The notes under the pieces: generated by a model
What the model was told of the DNA's origin: nothing
Seen by the model: only the letters and a program-made list of their open reading frames with translations
Databases searched by the model: none
Source of the DNA: CAVTWS01 sp963738445
GTDB lineage: Bacteria; Actinomycetota; Acidimicrobiia; Acidimicrobiales; SHLQ01
DNA: 64,000 bases
Direction: 5' to 3'
NCBI GenBank assembly: GCA_963738445.1
Contig: CAVTWS010000018.1
Span: 186,001-250,000, forward strand
Part shown: one piece after another, positions 16,054-25,367 of the stretch
Layout: each line of letters begins with the position of its first letter
Numbering within the stretch: position 1 is the first letter of the stretch
Position numbers and translations under genes: made by a program

Positions 16054-17391
16054 CTACACGCCAAACTCCAGGCGACTCGCGGTGGAGTCGGCACCCAGGT
16101 CCCGGGCCCGTCCCCGGCCCGGGCGCGCCCTCGGGGTCTCGACTGCTGAGGGCGGTCCCGACCAGAGGCGAGCCCGATCGGCCCCGTGATGGCCGGGTCG
16201 ACCGCGGGCCCACGCCGCGGCACCGCTGAGGGACAGGTCGATGAGTTGGCCCGTCCCGCCCGCGGTGGCGTGCAGCACGGCCACGGCGGCCAGCAGGCCG
16301 GCGATGGGATCGGCCGCTGCGTCAGCGACGAACAGTGGGGCGGACGATGCCACACCGGGTTCGATGACCAGCCCCCCGGCCACGGCGGCGTCGTCGCCGA
16401 AGGCGACGCGAGACGCGGGGTCGCCGAAGGCGACGCGAGACGCGGGGTCGCCGAAGGCGACGCGAGACGCGGGGTCGCGTCGGCCATGGCCGGTGATCGA
16501 GACCCACACGAGGCCGTCGTCGACGGCTCCCTCCACGTCGATGCCCAGGTTGGTCGCCACCCGGGGCCGGGAGCCGTCGATCACGACAGCCGCCCGAGCG
16601 AGCAGGGCGTCGAACACCACCCGGTCGGTCGGCTGCCGCAGATCACAGGCGACGGACTCCTTGCCGGCGTTCCACAGGTGAAAGGCTTCGATCGAGCCGC
16701 CCCGAGCGCCGTCGGGTCGTCCGGGATGTTCGAGCTTGACGACCCGGTAGCCCGCGTCGACGAGCAGCGATCCGGCGAGCGGACCGGCCCACAGACTGGC
16801 CAGCTCGAGGACCAGGTTCGGATCCCGGTCCGGGTTCGTGCCCCCGAGCCGCTCCACCGACCAGGGAGTGAGGGCGCCGACGGCGCGGGGTCCGGTCCCG
16901 GGCACGGCCGCGCAGGGAAGCCCGAGCAACGCCGCCCGTTCGACGAGCGTCGCGATGGGCCGCTCGGCGATCAACGAGGCAATCCGGCGCCACTGGGCCG
17001 GATCGACCGGAGCCTCCAACCAGGCGGGCAGCAGATCGAGATCGGCGGGTCGGGAGAGGTTCAACGCCAACCAGCCGTCGCCGGCGCGCAGCATCTGGCA
17101 CGAGCCGCCCACCGAGGTCGTGCCGCAACGGCCGAAGCCGGTGATGGCGGCGCGCTCCGACAACAGCCCGGCGCCGTCGACTGTCAACTCGTACCCCCGC
17201 CCGACGGCGAGGGTGGCCAACACGGCCGCCGCCAGATCGAGTCGGCTCGCGACCGCACCCGCGGGCACGACGGGCGGACCGTCGGCCAGCCCGGTCAGGC
17301 TCAAGGCGCCGCACGCGGCGAAACGCTCCGACTCGGGACCGGCCGGGACGCCCTCGTCTCGGGTCAACTCGACGGGTATCACGCCGTGCAT
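16054..17391 (-). CDS. CaiB/BaiF-type CoA transferase with rearranged domain order
   Basis: 445 residues. Canonical CaiB motifs appear in the wrong order: a segment resembling the C-terminal part (LRAGDGWLALNLSR and the following helices, about 98-168) precedes the segment normally at the N-terminus (LASLWAGPLAGSLLVDAGY and VVKLEHPGRPDG, about 196-228). NAGKESVACDLR, GLVWVSITGHGR and the likely catalytic Asp in AFGDDAAVAGGLV (about 345) follow, then TGQLIDLSLSGAAAW. DPASRVAFG is repeated just before the Asp. The role is probably CoA transfer between carboxylic acids. It is divergent from a small-protein/acyl-CoA-ligase/enoyl-CoA-hydratase operon and is followed by TetR. Confidence 0.85.
   Translation of the reverse strand: MHGVIPVELTRDEGVPAGPESERFAACGALSLTGLADGPPVVPAGAVASRLDLAAAVLATLAVGRGYELTVDGAGLLSERAAITGFGRCGTTSVGGSCQMLRAGDGWLALNLSRPADLDLLPAWLEAPVDPAQWRRIASLIAERPIATLVERAALLGLPCAAVPGTGPRAVGALTPWSVERLGGTNPDRDPNLVLELASLWAGPLAGSLLVDAGYRVVKLEHPGRPDGARGGSIEAFHLWNAGKESVACDLRQPTDRVVFDALLARAAVVIDGSRPRVATNLGIDVEGAVDDGLVWVSITGHGRRDPASRVAFGDPASRVAFGDPASRVAFGDDAAVAGGLVIEPGVASSAPLFVADAAADPIAGLLAAVAVLHATAGGTGQLIDLSLSGAAAWARGRPGHHGADRARLWSGPPSAVETPRARPGRGRARDLGADSTASRLEFGV
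16395..16475 (-). repeat. three identical 27-bp tandem repeats inside the CoA transferase
   Basis: Units 16395-16421, 16422-16448 and 16449-16475 are identical by eye. Each adds nine in-frame residues (a rotation of DPASRVAFG) immediately before the predicted catalytic Asp loop. Confidence 0.95.
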
Positions 17392-17492
17392 GTTTGCCGC
17401 TCAGTTCGTCGCAACGCCACGATGAGGCGCCAGAATGCGCAGGTTCCGATCGACACCCAAGGTCGACGCACTCACCACATCGAGGAGAGGCC

Positions 17493-17801
17493 ATGCCCGA
17501 GCTGAAGCCAGGCAGCCGCCTGAAGAGCGCCGTGTGCACCACGGAAGCCATCGTCGTCAAGGCTCCGGCCGCCGATGTCGACATCCGTTGTGGCGGCGTG
17601 GCCATGACCGCGCCGGACGGCTCGTCCGACGGCGGAACCGTGTCGCCCGACCACAGCGGTGGTTCCCTCCTCGGCAAGAGGTATGTGGATGCCGACGAGT
17701 CGATCGAGTTGCTGTGCACCAAGGCCGGCGAAGGATCGTTGTCGGTCAGCGACGTGGCCCTTGGTCTCAAAGAGGCCAAGCCGCTGCCGGCGTCGGACTG
17801 A
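17493..17801 (+). CDS. small conserved-looking protein of unknown function
   Basis: 102 residues from an ATG preceded by GAGGAGAGG, a strong ribosome-binding site. No signal peptide or membrane helix. Two Cys lie in AVCTTEAIVVKAP (Cys15) and DVDIRCGGVAM (Cys33), and a third in IELLCTKAG (about 74). The C-terminal third, with LLGKRYVDADESIELLCTKAG, looks like a small beta-rich fold. I do not recognise a family. It is 37 bases upstream of an acyl-CoA synthetase in a likely operon and divergent from a CoA transferase, so a part in the same CoA-ester pathway is a reasonable guess. Confidence 0.75.
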   Translation: MPELKPGSRLKSAVCTTEAIVVKAPAADVDIRCGGVAMTAPDGSSDGGTVSPDHSGGSLLGKRYVDADESIELLCTKAGEGSLSVSDVALGLKEAKPLPASD

Positions 17802-17838
17802 GCCCCGCCGTCTTCTCGAACCCTGAGGTCGTGCTTCC

Positions 17839-19359
17839 GTGAATCTGATGATGCTGCTGGAGATGGCCGCCAACGGCTTCGGCGACCGGGTGGCGGTCGG
17901 GTCGCGCCATGGTGGCGGGCTGACCTACCAGGACCTCTACCAGCACGCCGGGCGCGGCGCCGTGACGATCCGTGAAGGAGGGCCGACCACGGTCACCATG
18001 GTCGACGAGGCCAGCCCCGCGCTTCCGGTGTCGTTGTTCGCCTGCGCGTGGGCCGGCGTCCCCTTCGTCCCGCTCAACTACCGGCTCGACGACCACGGCT
18101 TGCACGCCCTGCTCGACCGCTCCGCCCCCACCTTGTCCCTCGTGGGCCACGACCACCACCACCGGGTGAGCCGGGTCGACGGAGTGTCAGCCATCAGCCG
18201 CCAGGACTTCCTGTCCCGCGTGGCCGACCCCGACGGCGCCGTCCCCGAGGCGGACTGGGGATTCGACGGTGACGACATCGCGATCCTGCTGTTCACCAGC
18301 GGCACCACCGGCGAACCGAAGGCGGCCGTGCTGCGGCACAAGCACCTGGTGTCGTACATCTTCGGCTCGGTCGAGTTCATGGGGGCCGGCGACGAGGAAG
18401 CGACGCTCATGAGCGTGCCGCCGTACCACATCGCGGGCATGGCGGCGATCCTCAGTTCGGTGTACGCCGGCCGCCGGATCGTGCAGTTGCCCCACTTCGA
18501 CGCCGACACCTGGATCGATCTGGCCCGGGCCGAAGCGGTGACCCACGCCATGGTGGTACCGACCATGCTGGCCCGCATCGTCGACCGGCTCGACGCCACC
18601 GGCGGCGAACCCATCCCGACCCTGCGCGCCATCTCCTACGGCGGCGGCAAGATGCCCCGCCCGGTCATCGAACGGGCCCTCGAGCTGTTCCCCGAAGCCG
18701 GGTTCGTGAACGCCTACGGCCTCACCGAAACCAGCTCGACCGTGGCGCTGCTCGGCCCCGACGACCACCGCGTGGCGGCCGCCAGCGACGATCCCGTCGT
18801 GCGGAATCGGCTCTCCTCCGTCGGGCGACCACTGCCTGGTGTCGAGGTCTCCGTCCGTGACGACGACGGCGTCGAGGTATCCGTCGGCCATCCGGGCGAG
18901 ATCTTCCTGCGGGGTGAGCAGGTCTCGGGTGAGTACCTCGGCAAGGGATCACGCCTGACCGCCGACGGCTGGTTCCCCACCAACGACGGCGGCTGGCTCG
19001 ACGACGAAGGCTTCCTGTTCCTCAGCGGGCGGATCGACGACATCATCATCCGGGGCGCCGAGAACATCTCGCCGGGCGACATCGAAGACGTCCTGCTCAC
19101 CCACGACGCGGTCGCCGACGCCTGCTCGATCGGCGTGCCCGATCGTCAGTGGGGGGAGAAGGTCGTGGCGGCGGTGGTGCTTCACGAGGGGGCCACCGCC
19201 ACGGTCGAGGAGCTCCAGGCCCTGGTCCACCAGCAACTCCGGTCCAGCCGCACCCCGGAGCACATCGAGTTCCTGCCCGAACTGCCCTACAACGAGACGG
19301 GCAAGCTCTTGCGACGGGTCGTCCGCAGCCTGCTCGCCCATCTCGGCGACGAGATCTGA
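17839..19359 (+). CDS. AMP-dependent acyl-CoA synthetase
   Basis: 506-residue ANL-superfamily ligase that adenylates a carboxylic acid and forms its CoA thioester. Motifs in order: LLFTSGTTGEPKAAVLRHK (about 153-171), YGLTETSS (about 293-300), GRIDDIIIRGAENISPGDIE hinge (about 396-415) and the catalytic lysine in NETGKLLRR (about 486-494). The length is standard. The start is GTG; internal Met codons follow at once. It sits between the 102-residue protein and an enoyl-CoA hydratase 8 bases downstream, so the substrate is probably activated here and then hydrated. The substrate is not identifiable. Confidence 0.94.
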   Translation: MNLMMLLEMAANGFGDRVAVGSRHGGGLTYQDLYQHAGRGAVTIREGGPTTVTMVDEASPALPVSLFACAWAGVPFVPLNYRLDDHGLHALLDRSAPTLSLVGHDHHHRVSRVDGVSAISRQDFLSRVADPDGAVPEADWGFDGDDIAILLFTSGTTGEPKAAVLRHKHLVSYIFGSVEFMGAGDEEATLMSVPPYHIAGMAAILSSVYAGRRIVQLPHFDADTWIDLARAEAVTHAMVVPTMLARIVDRLDATGGEPIPTLRAISYGGGKMPRPVIERALELFPEAGFVNAYGLTETSSTVALLGPDDHRVAAASDDPVVRNRLSSVGRPLPGVEVSVRDDDGVEVSVGHPGEIFLRGEQVSGEYLGKGSRLTADGWFPTNDGGWLDDEGFLFLSGRIDDIIIRGAENISPGDIEDVLLTHDAVADACSIGVPDRQWGEKVVAAVVLHEGATATVEELQALVHQQLRSSRTPEHIEFLPELPYNETGKLLRRVVRSLLAHLGDEI

Positions 19360-19367
19360 CCGTCGTC

Positions 19368-20393
19368 GTGGCCGCCTCGACCATCGTCTGGTCCGAGGCC
19401 GAGGCCCAGGTCCGGCTGTCGAGAGCGGCGCTCACGACCGACGTGGGGGTCGCCCACGGGGCGCCGATCATCGTGGTCGACATCGGCAGCGACCGCCGCG
19501 GCGGCCTCCCGGACCTGCCGGCCTCGTTCCCGGCCCTCCTCATCGCCCGACGAGCCGACGATGGCGCGGCGCTCCAACCGGTCGGCGCGCGATCGAACAG
19601 CGGCGCTGATCTCACCTTGTCCGCGGCCGACACCGACCGGGTGATCGACGCCACCCTCGCCCACCCCCACGCCGCCGTCGCCCTGACGCAGCTCCTACGG
19701 GTCTCGGCCACGATCCCCGTCCCCGACGCACTCGTCGCCGAATCGATGGCCTACGGGCTGCTTCAAGGGGGCCCGGAGCACCGGACCTGGCTCGACGCGC
19801 AGGGCCGTCGGGTCCGACCCGACACCGACGAACCACCCGTGCTGGTGCACGAGGGCGTTGACGGCGTTCGATTGTCGTTGAACCGGCCCCGCCTCCACAA
19901 TGCCTACAACGCGGCCATGCGCAACACGTTGCTGGCCATCCTCGACCGTCTCGACGATGCCGGCGACACCCGTCCCATCACTCTCGACGCCGCCGGTCGG
20001 TCGTTCTGCGTCGGCGGCGACCTGGCCGAGTTCGGCACCGTCAGCGATCCGTCGACCGCTCACCACCTGCGCATGGCGACCAGCGTGGGGCTGCGACTCC
20101 ACCGGCTGCGCGACCGCCTGACCGTGGTGACGCAGGGAGCGAGTGTCGGCGCCGGCGTCGAGCTCGCCGCTTTCGCCGGTCGTGTCGTCGCCCGGCCCGA
20201 TGCCACCTTCGCCCTGCCCGAGGTGGAGCTCGGCCTCGTTCCGGGTGCAGGGGGCACGGTGAGCGTCACCCGCCGTATCGGGCGTCACCGCGCCCTCTGG
20301 CTCGCCCTCACCGGCGACAAGATCGACGCTGACCGGGCGCGGGCCTGGGGGCTGGTCGACGAGGTGCATCCCGCCGACCGGGATCCCACCTGA
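19368..20393 (+). CDS. enoyl-CoA hydratase/isomerase with a long N-terminal extension
   Basis: 341 residues from a GTG 8 bases after the ligase stop. The crotonase fold occupies about 160-341: VDGVRLSLNRPRLHNAYN, the oxyanion-hole region AGRSFCVGGDLAEFG (about 209), and LPEVELGLVPGAGGTVSVT with the catalytic glutamate region. The first 155 or so residues are not crotonase-like; they have a mixed alpha/beta look (IVVDIGSDRRGG, ALLIARRADDG) and I cannot name them. The frame is also open over the ligase gene, but that part is a shadow. Probably acts on the product of the ligase and a dehydrogenase. Confidence 0.88.
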   Translation: MAASTIVWSEAEAQVRLSRAALTTDVGVAHGAPIIVVDIGSDRRGGLPDLPASFPALLIARRADDGAALQPVGARSNSGADLTLSAADTDRVIDATLAHPHAAVALTQLLRVSATIPVPDALVAESMAYGLLQGGPEHRTWLDAQGRRVRPDTDEPPVLVHEGVDGVRLSLNRPRLHNAYNAAMRNTLLAILDRLDDAGDTRPITLDAAGRSFCVGGDLAEFGTVSDPSTAHHLRMATSVGLRLHRLRDRLTVVTQGASVGAGVELAAFAGRVVARPDATFALPEVELGLVPGAGGTVSVTRRIGRHRALWLALTGDKIDADRARAWGLVDEVHPADRDPT

Positions 20394-20397
20394 GCGA

Positions 20398-21549
20398 TCA
20401 GAGGCGCTCGATGATCGTGACGTTGGCCTGGCCGCCACCCTCACACATGGTCTGGAGGCCGAAGCGGCCGCCGGTGCGCTCGAGCTCGTTGAGCAGGGTG
20501 GTCATGAGCCGGACCCCGGTCGCTCCGAGGGGGTGTCCCAGGGCGATGGCGCCGCCGTTCACGTTGACCTTCTCGTGGGGGATGCCGTGCTCCCCCATCC
20601 AGGCCAGCACGACCGGCGCGAACGCCTCGTTGCACTCGAAGAGATCGATGTCGTCGATCGACATGCCGGTCTTCTCGAGGGCGTAGGCCGTGGCGGGGAT
20701 CGGCCCGGTCAGCATGTAGATCGGGTCGTCGCCGCGCACGGAGAGGTGGTGGATGCGGGCCCGCGGCGTGAGACCGTGGTCCGCCACCGCACGCTCGCTC
20801 GCCACCAACATGGCCGCCGAGGCATCGGAGATCTGGCTGGCCACTGCCGCGGTCAGGCGGCCGCCTTCGGTGAGCGTCCGCAACGTGGCCATCTTCTCGA
20901 GCGACGTGTCGCGTCGGGGACCTTCATCGATCGTCACGTCGCCGTACGGCGTGATCTGGGTTTCGAACCGACCTTCGTCGATCGCCCGTACCGCCCGCTG
21001 GTGGCTCTCATAGGCGAAGAGCTCCATGGCCTCGCGGCTGATGTCCCACCTCTGGGCGATCATCTCGGCGCCCCGGAACTGACTGACCTCTTCGGTGCCG
21101 TACCGGGCGACCCACCCCTCCGAGCCGCTGAACGGATCGGGGATGCCCAGTCCCTCGGCGGCGGTCATGGCGTAGCTGATCGGCACCTGGCTCATGTTCT
21201 GGACGCCGCCGGCCACCAGCAGATCGTGGACGCCCGACATCACGCCCGTCGCCGCGAAATGGACGGCCTGCTGGCTCGAGCCGCACTGCCGGTCGATGGT
21301 CACGCCCGGGACGTGCTGAGGCAGACCCGCCGCCAACCAGCAGGTACGGGCGATGTCGCCAGCCTGGTGGCCCACGTTGTCGAGGCACCCGAAGATGACA
21401 TCCTCGACCGCGCCGGGATCGACGCCGGTGCGGGCCATGAGCTCCTTCAGCACGTGGGCGCCGAGATCGGCCGGATGCGCGCCGGCCAGGCCGCCGTTGC
21501 GGCGACCCACCGGAGTGCGGACCGCGTCGATGATGTAGGCCTCGGCCAT
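20398..21549 (-). CDS. thiolase (acetyl-CoA C-acetyltransferase family)
   Basis: 383 residues. Nucleophile Cys in TIDRQCGSSQQAVHFAA (about 88), His in GGAIALGHPLGATG (about 341) and second Cys in QTMCEGGGQANV (about 371) form the complete thiolase active site, with NEAFAPV near 308. It carries out the last step of beta-oxidation or an acetoacetyl-CoA condensation. The ATG at 21549 has GAGGAGACGCC upstream; the ORF extends 11 residues further but without support. It converges on the hydratase gene with only 4 bases between stops and is divergent from the CotH-type gene. Confidence 0.95.
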   Translation of the reverse strand: MAEAYIIDAVRTPVGRRNGGLAGAHPADLGAHVLKELMARTGVDPGAVEDVIFGCLDNVGHQAGDIARTCWLAAGLPQHVPGVTIDRQCGSSQQAVHFAATGVMSGVHDLLVAGGVQNMSQVPISYAMTAAEGLGIPDPFSGSEGWVARYGTEEVSQFRGAEMIAQRWDISREAMELFAYESHQRAVRAIDEGRFETQITPYGDVTIDEGPRRDTSLEKMATLRTLTEGGRLTAAVASQISDASAAMLVASERAVADHGLTPRARIHHLSVRGDDPIYMLTGPIPATAYALEKTGMSIDDIDLFECNEAFAPVVLAWMGEHGIPHEKVNVNGGAIALGHPLGATGVRLMTTLLNELERTGGRFGLQTMCEGGGQANVTIIERL

Positions 21550-21692
21550 GGCGTCTCCTCGAGCTTCGTCGAACCCGATCACGATACGAGATCACCCCCT
21601 CCCATCCCTCGCCGGGAATGGGTCGAACAACTCTTGAACCGTTTCATGGTTCTCGACGTACTCTCTAGAACTATCACTGGGCGAGGAGTGCG

Positions 21693-24600
21693 ATGTTCCG
21701 ACGACGCGGCAAGCGAGTCCCATTCGCGGGGGTGATCGCGCTGGCCCTGGCGATGCCCCACTGGTGGGTGTCGTCGGTTCAACAGGCCGATGCCGCGCCA
21801 CCGGCCGCCGTGTTCATCAGCGAGCTCCTGGCCAGCAACAACGGTGGGTTGGCCGACGAGGATGGGGCCTTCAGCGATTGGGTGGAGATCCGAAACGCCT
21901 CCGCCGACCCGGTCGATCTCACCGGCTGGCAGCTCACCGACGACGCCACACTGACCTCGACATGGACCTTCCCGCCGGGTCTCGTGATGGCATCCGGCGA
22001 ACACGTCGTCGTCTGGGCGTCCAGCAAGAACCGCGCCGTGCTGGGTTCGCCCCTCCACACCAACTTCCGGCTGGGCGCCTCCGGTGAGTTCCTGGCGCTT
22101 CTCGGTCCCGACTCCTCGATCGCCCACGCCTTCAGTCCAGCCTTCCCGGCCCAGTACCTGAACGTCTCCTACGGCTTCGGCTCCGACGACCTTCCCCACT
22201 ACTTCTCGACGCCGACCCCGGGGCTGCCCAATGGTGCGGGCGATCCCGCCCAGGCCGGCTCGGTCGAGGTCACACCACCTCGCGGCGTGTACGACAGCCC
22301 CGTCACGGTGACCCTGGCCTCGCTGACGGGAGGGGCTCAGATCCGGTACACCACCGACGGCACCGTTCCGACCGCCGCCACGGGCACGGCGTACACGGTC
22401 CCGTTCTCGGTGTCGGCCACCAGCGTCGTGCGAGCGTCCGCGTTCCGCGCCGATCTGTCCCCCTCGCCGGTGACCACCCACTCGTTCGTGTTCCCGGCCA
22501 GCACGGCCCACCAACCCGCGGTCATGCCCGGTACTCCGAACGGCGTTCTGTACGACGCCGGGGCCGGCATCATGGTGCCCCACGACAACGAGATGGACCC
22601 AGCCATCGTCGACAGCCCCGCGTACTCGGGCGAGATCGAGGGCTCGCTGCGGGCCATTCCCAGCCTGCTGCTCACGGCACCTCCCAACACGGTTTTCGGC
22701 ACCACCGGCTTCTACGACAACGACGAACTCGAGCAGGCCGTTTCCGTCGAACTGCTCGACCCCGCCGATCCCAGCCGCAACGTCCAGATCGACGGCGGCG
22801 CGGAATCCCATTCGTGGCTCTTTCAGAAGACCGCGATCCGACTCAATTTCCGAGCGCAGTACGGGCAGGCCACCTGGATCACCGATCTGTTCACCCACGA
22901 CTCCGTGAACGGAGCCGACAGCGCCACGAGCCAGATCCGCACCCTCGTGCTCCGGGCCGGCAACAACCGCAGCTGGGCCCGATCCTGGTCGCCCAACACC
23001 ACGGCGTACATCGAGGACCAGTTCTTCCGCGACTCACAGACCGCGATGTCCGGTGTCGGCTCGCACGGAACCTTCGTCCACCTGTACCTCAACGGTTCGT
23101 ACTGGGGCATGTACAACGTCGCGGAGCGCCCGGACGAGGAGTTCGGTGCCGCGTACTTCGGCGGCGACAGCGACGACTGGTTCTTCACGAACCATGGTGA
23201 TGCCGGATCGACGGACCGCACGCGATGGAACTACCTCAGCCAGGTCCTCGTGACGCGCGACATGACCAATCCCTCGAACTACGCCGAGATGCAGCAGTAC
23301 CTCGACGTGCAATGGTTCGCCGACTACCTGCTCGCCAACTGGTACATCGGGATGACCGATTGGCCGGTGAACAACTGGTACGTGAACGGGCGAACCGACA
23401 GCTCACCGCTCGGGCCCACGCCCATCCGGTACTTCGCGTGGGATGGCGAGATCTCCTGGGACATCCACCATGGCCCGGCCGACGGCGCGCACATCCACCC
23501 CAACTTCGCGCCCGGTCAGGTCGGTGCCACGACCATCGCCCAGCTGTGGCACACCCTGCGCCGCAACCCGGACTTCATGCGCATGTTCCACGACCGGGTG
23601 GCCACGCACCTGGACTCCGGCGGCGCCATCAGTGACAACGCATCGTTGGCTCGATGGGACGCGCTCACCGAACAGGTTCGATCCGCCGTGGTCGCCGAAT
23701 CGGCCCGTTGGGGCGACGCCTTCGAGACGTTCGGGCTCTCGACTCGAACCAGGGACATCGACTGGCAGAACGAGGTCACGATCATCCGGAACCTGATCCT
23801 GGGCAACCGGGATCGCTTGCTCACCCAGCTCCGGGCCTACGGGTACGCGCCGACCTCGACCGCGCCGTCGATCTCGCCGGACGGAGGCACGATCCCGGCC
23901 GGCAGCACGGTCACGATCACCAATCCCAGCCCCGCCGGAACGATCGTCTACACCCTCGACGGCACCGACCCACGTACGCAGTCCAACCCGTTGACCACGA
24001 CCGGCGCTGTCGTCATCAACGTCTCGGGTGACCTCCGGACCGCGATACGAATCGGATCGACCTTCAGCGCGGTGCGGTCCGCCACCTTCCAGACGGTGGG
24101 CGAACCCCCGACGACCACCACTTCGACCACCGCCCCCACGTCGACCACCGCACCGACGTCGACCACCGCACCCACGACCACCACCCCCACCTCGACCACC
24201 ACGGTGAGCTCCACCGGCCTGACCGGCGCCATCGACTCGGTCACCTACACCGCATCCCGCAACTGGATCTACGCCCACGGCTGGGCCGAAGCCCAAGGCG
24301 CCCCCTACGCCGCCATCGACGTCTACCTCGACGGCACCCTCATCCGCCGCGTCAACGCCACCAGCTACGCCACCGGACACCCCGGACACGGTTTCGACAT
24401 CATCGTCGACACCACCACCCCCAACCGCGTCCTGTGCCTCACCGCCATCGCCCCCAACGGCAACCAACTCCCCCTCGGCTGCCGCAACGGCAACAACCAG
24501 ACCATCGACAACGCCACCACCACCACGACCACCACCCCCACCTCACCGACGTCGACCACCGCACCGACGTCGACCACCGCGCCCACGACCACCACCCCCA

Positions 24601-25336
24601 CCTCGACCACCACGGTGAGCTCCACCGGCCTGACCGGCGCCATCGACTCGGTCACCTACACCGCATCCCGCAACTGGATCTACGCCCACGGCTGGGCCGA
24701 AGCCCAAGGCGCCCCCTACGCCGCCATCGACGTCTACCTCGACGGCACCCTCATCCGCCGCGTCAACGCCACCAGCTACGCCACCGGACACCCCGGACAC
24801 GGTTTCGACATCATCGTCGACACCACCACCCCCAACCGCGTCCTGTGCCTCACCGCCATCGCCCCCAACGGCAACCAACTCCCCCTCGGCTGCCGCAACG
24901 GCAACAACCAGACCATCGACAACGCCACCACCACCACCACTTCGACCACGCCCCCACTTCGACCACCGCACCGACGTCGACCACCGCGCCCACGACCACC
25001 ACCCCCACCTCGACCACCACGGTGAGCTCCACCGGCCTGACCGGCGCCATCGACTCGGTCACCTACACCGCATCCCGCAACTGGATCTACGCCCACGGCT
25101 GGGCCGAAGCCCAAGGCGCCCCCTACGCCGCCATCGACGTCTACCTCGACGGCACCCTCATCCGCCGCGTCAACGCCACCAGCTACGCCACCGGACACCC
25201 CGGACACGGTTTCGACATCATCGTCGACACCACCACCCCCAACCGCGTCCTGTGCCTCACCGCCATCGCCCCCAACGGCAACCAACTCCCCCTCGGCTGC
25301 CGCAACGGCAACAACCAGACCATCACGCCGGGCTGA
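21693..25336 (+). CDS. secreted CotH-type protein with lamin-tail and repeat modules, frameshifted
   Basis: Signal peptide 1-34 ending AAP. A lamin-tail domain (about 37-150, FISELLASNNGG, SDWVEIRNAS), a chitobiase-C-like Ig module (about 190-265, IRYTTDGTVPT), a CotH kinase-like domain (about 320-725, with LVLRAGNNRSW, LNGSYWGMYNVAERPDEEF and FAWDGEISWDIHHG), a second chitobiase-C module (about 735-805), then Thr-rich linkers and three roughly 100-residue modules. A 1-base deletion near 24949 shifts the frame: the continuous frame stops at 25025 after 1110 residues, while the third module runs in another frame to 25336. With the base restored the protein would be 1214 residues. GAGGAG precedes the ATG. 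Likely a cell-surface or spore-coat-type protein; kinase activity is unproven. Confidence 0.88.
24201..25324 (+). repeat. three identical 306-bp copies coding C-terminal modules of the CotH-type protein
   Basis: Copies 24201-24506, 24612-24917 and 25019-25324 look identical by eye over 306 bases. Spacings are 411 and 407 bases; the linkers are Thr/Pro/Ser codons. Each module reads GAIDSVTYTASRNWIYAHGW, AIDVYLDGTLIRRVNATSY, GHGFDIIVD and two Cys (RVLCLTAIAP, LGCRNGNN). Because 407 is not a multiple of three, the third copy is out of frame with the first two. Confidence 0.92.
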
Positions 25337-25367
25337 ACGTCCGCAGACGCGCGGCCCGACGGTTGAC

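Noticed and set aside
16054..16213. Longer TetR start overlapping the CoA-transferase gene
   Set aside because: The extra 57 residues are Pro/Gly/Arg-rich and overlap coding sequence; the GTG at 16042 follows the upstream stop by 11 bases.
21579..22898. 439-codon minus-strand open frame opposite the CotH-type gene
   Set aside because: Antisense shadow, Gly/Arg/Val-rich, no recognisable features, and overlaps the divergent promoter region.
23403..24467. 354-codon minus-strand frame with Val/Asp/Gly repeats
   Set aside because: Antisense of the Thr-rich linkers and module; the repeats merely mirror the plus-strand coding repeats.
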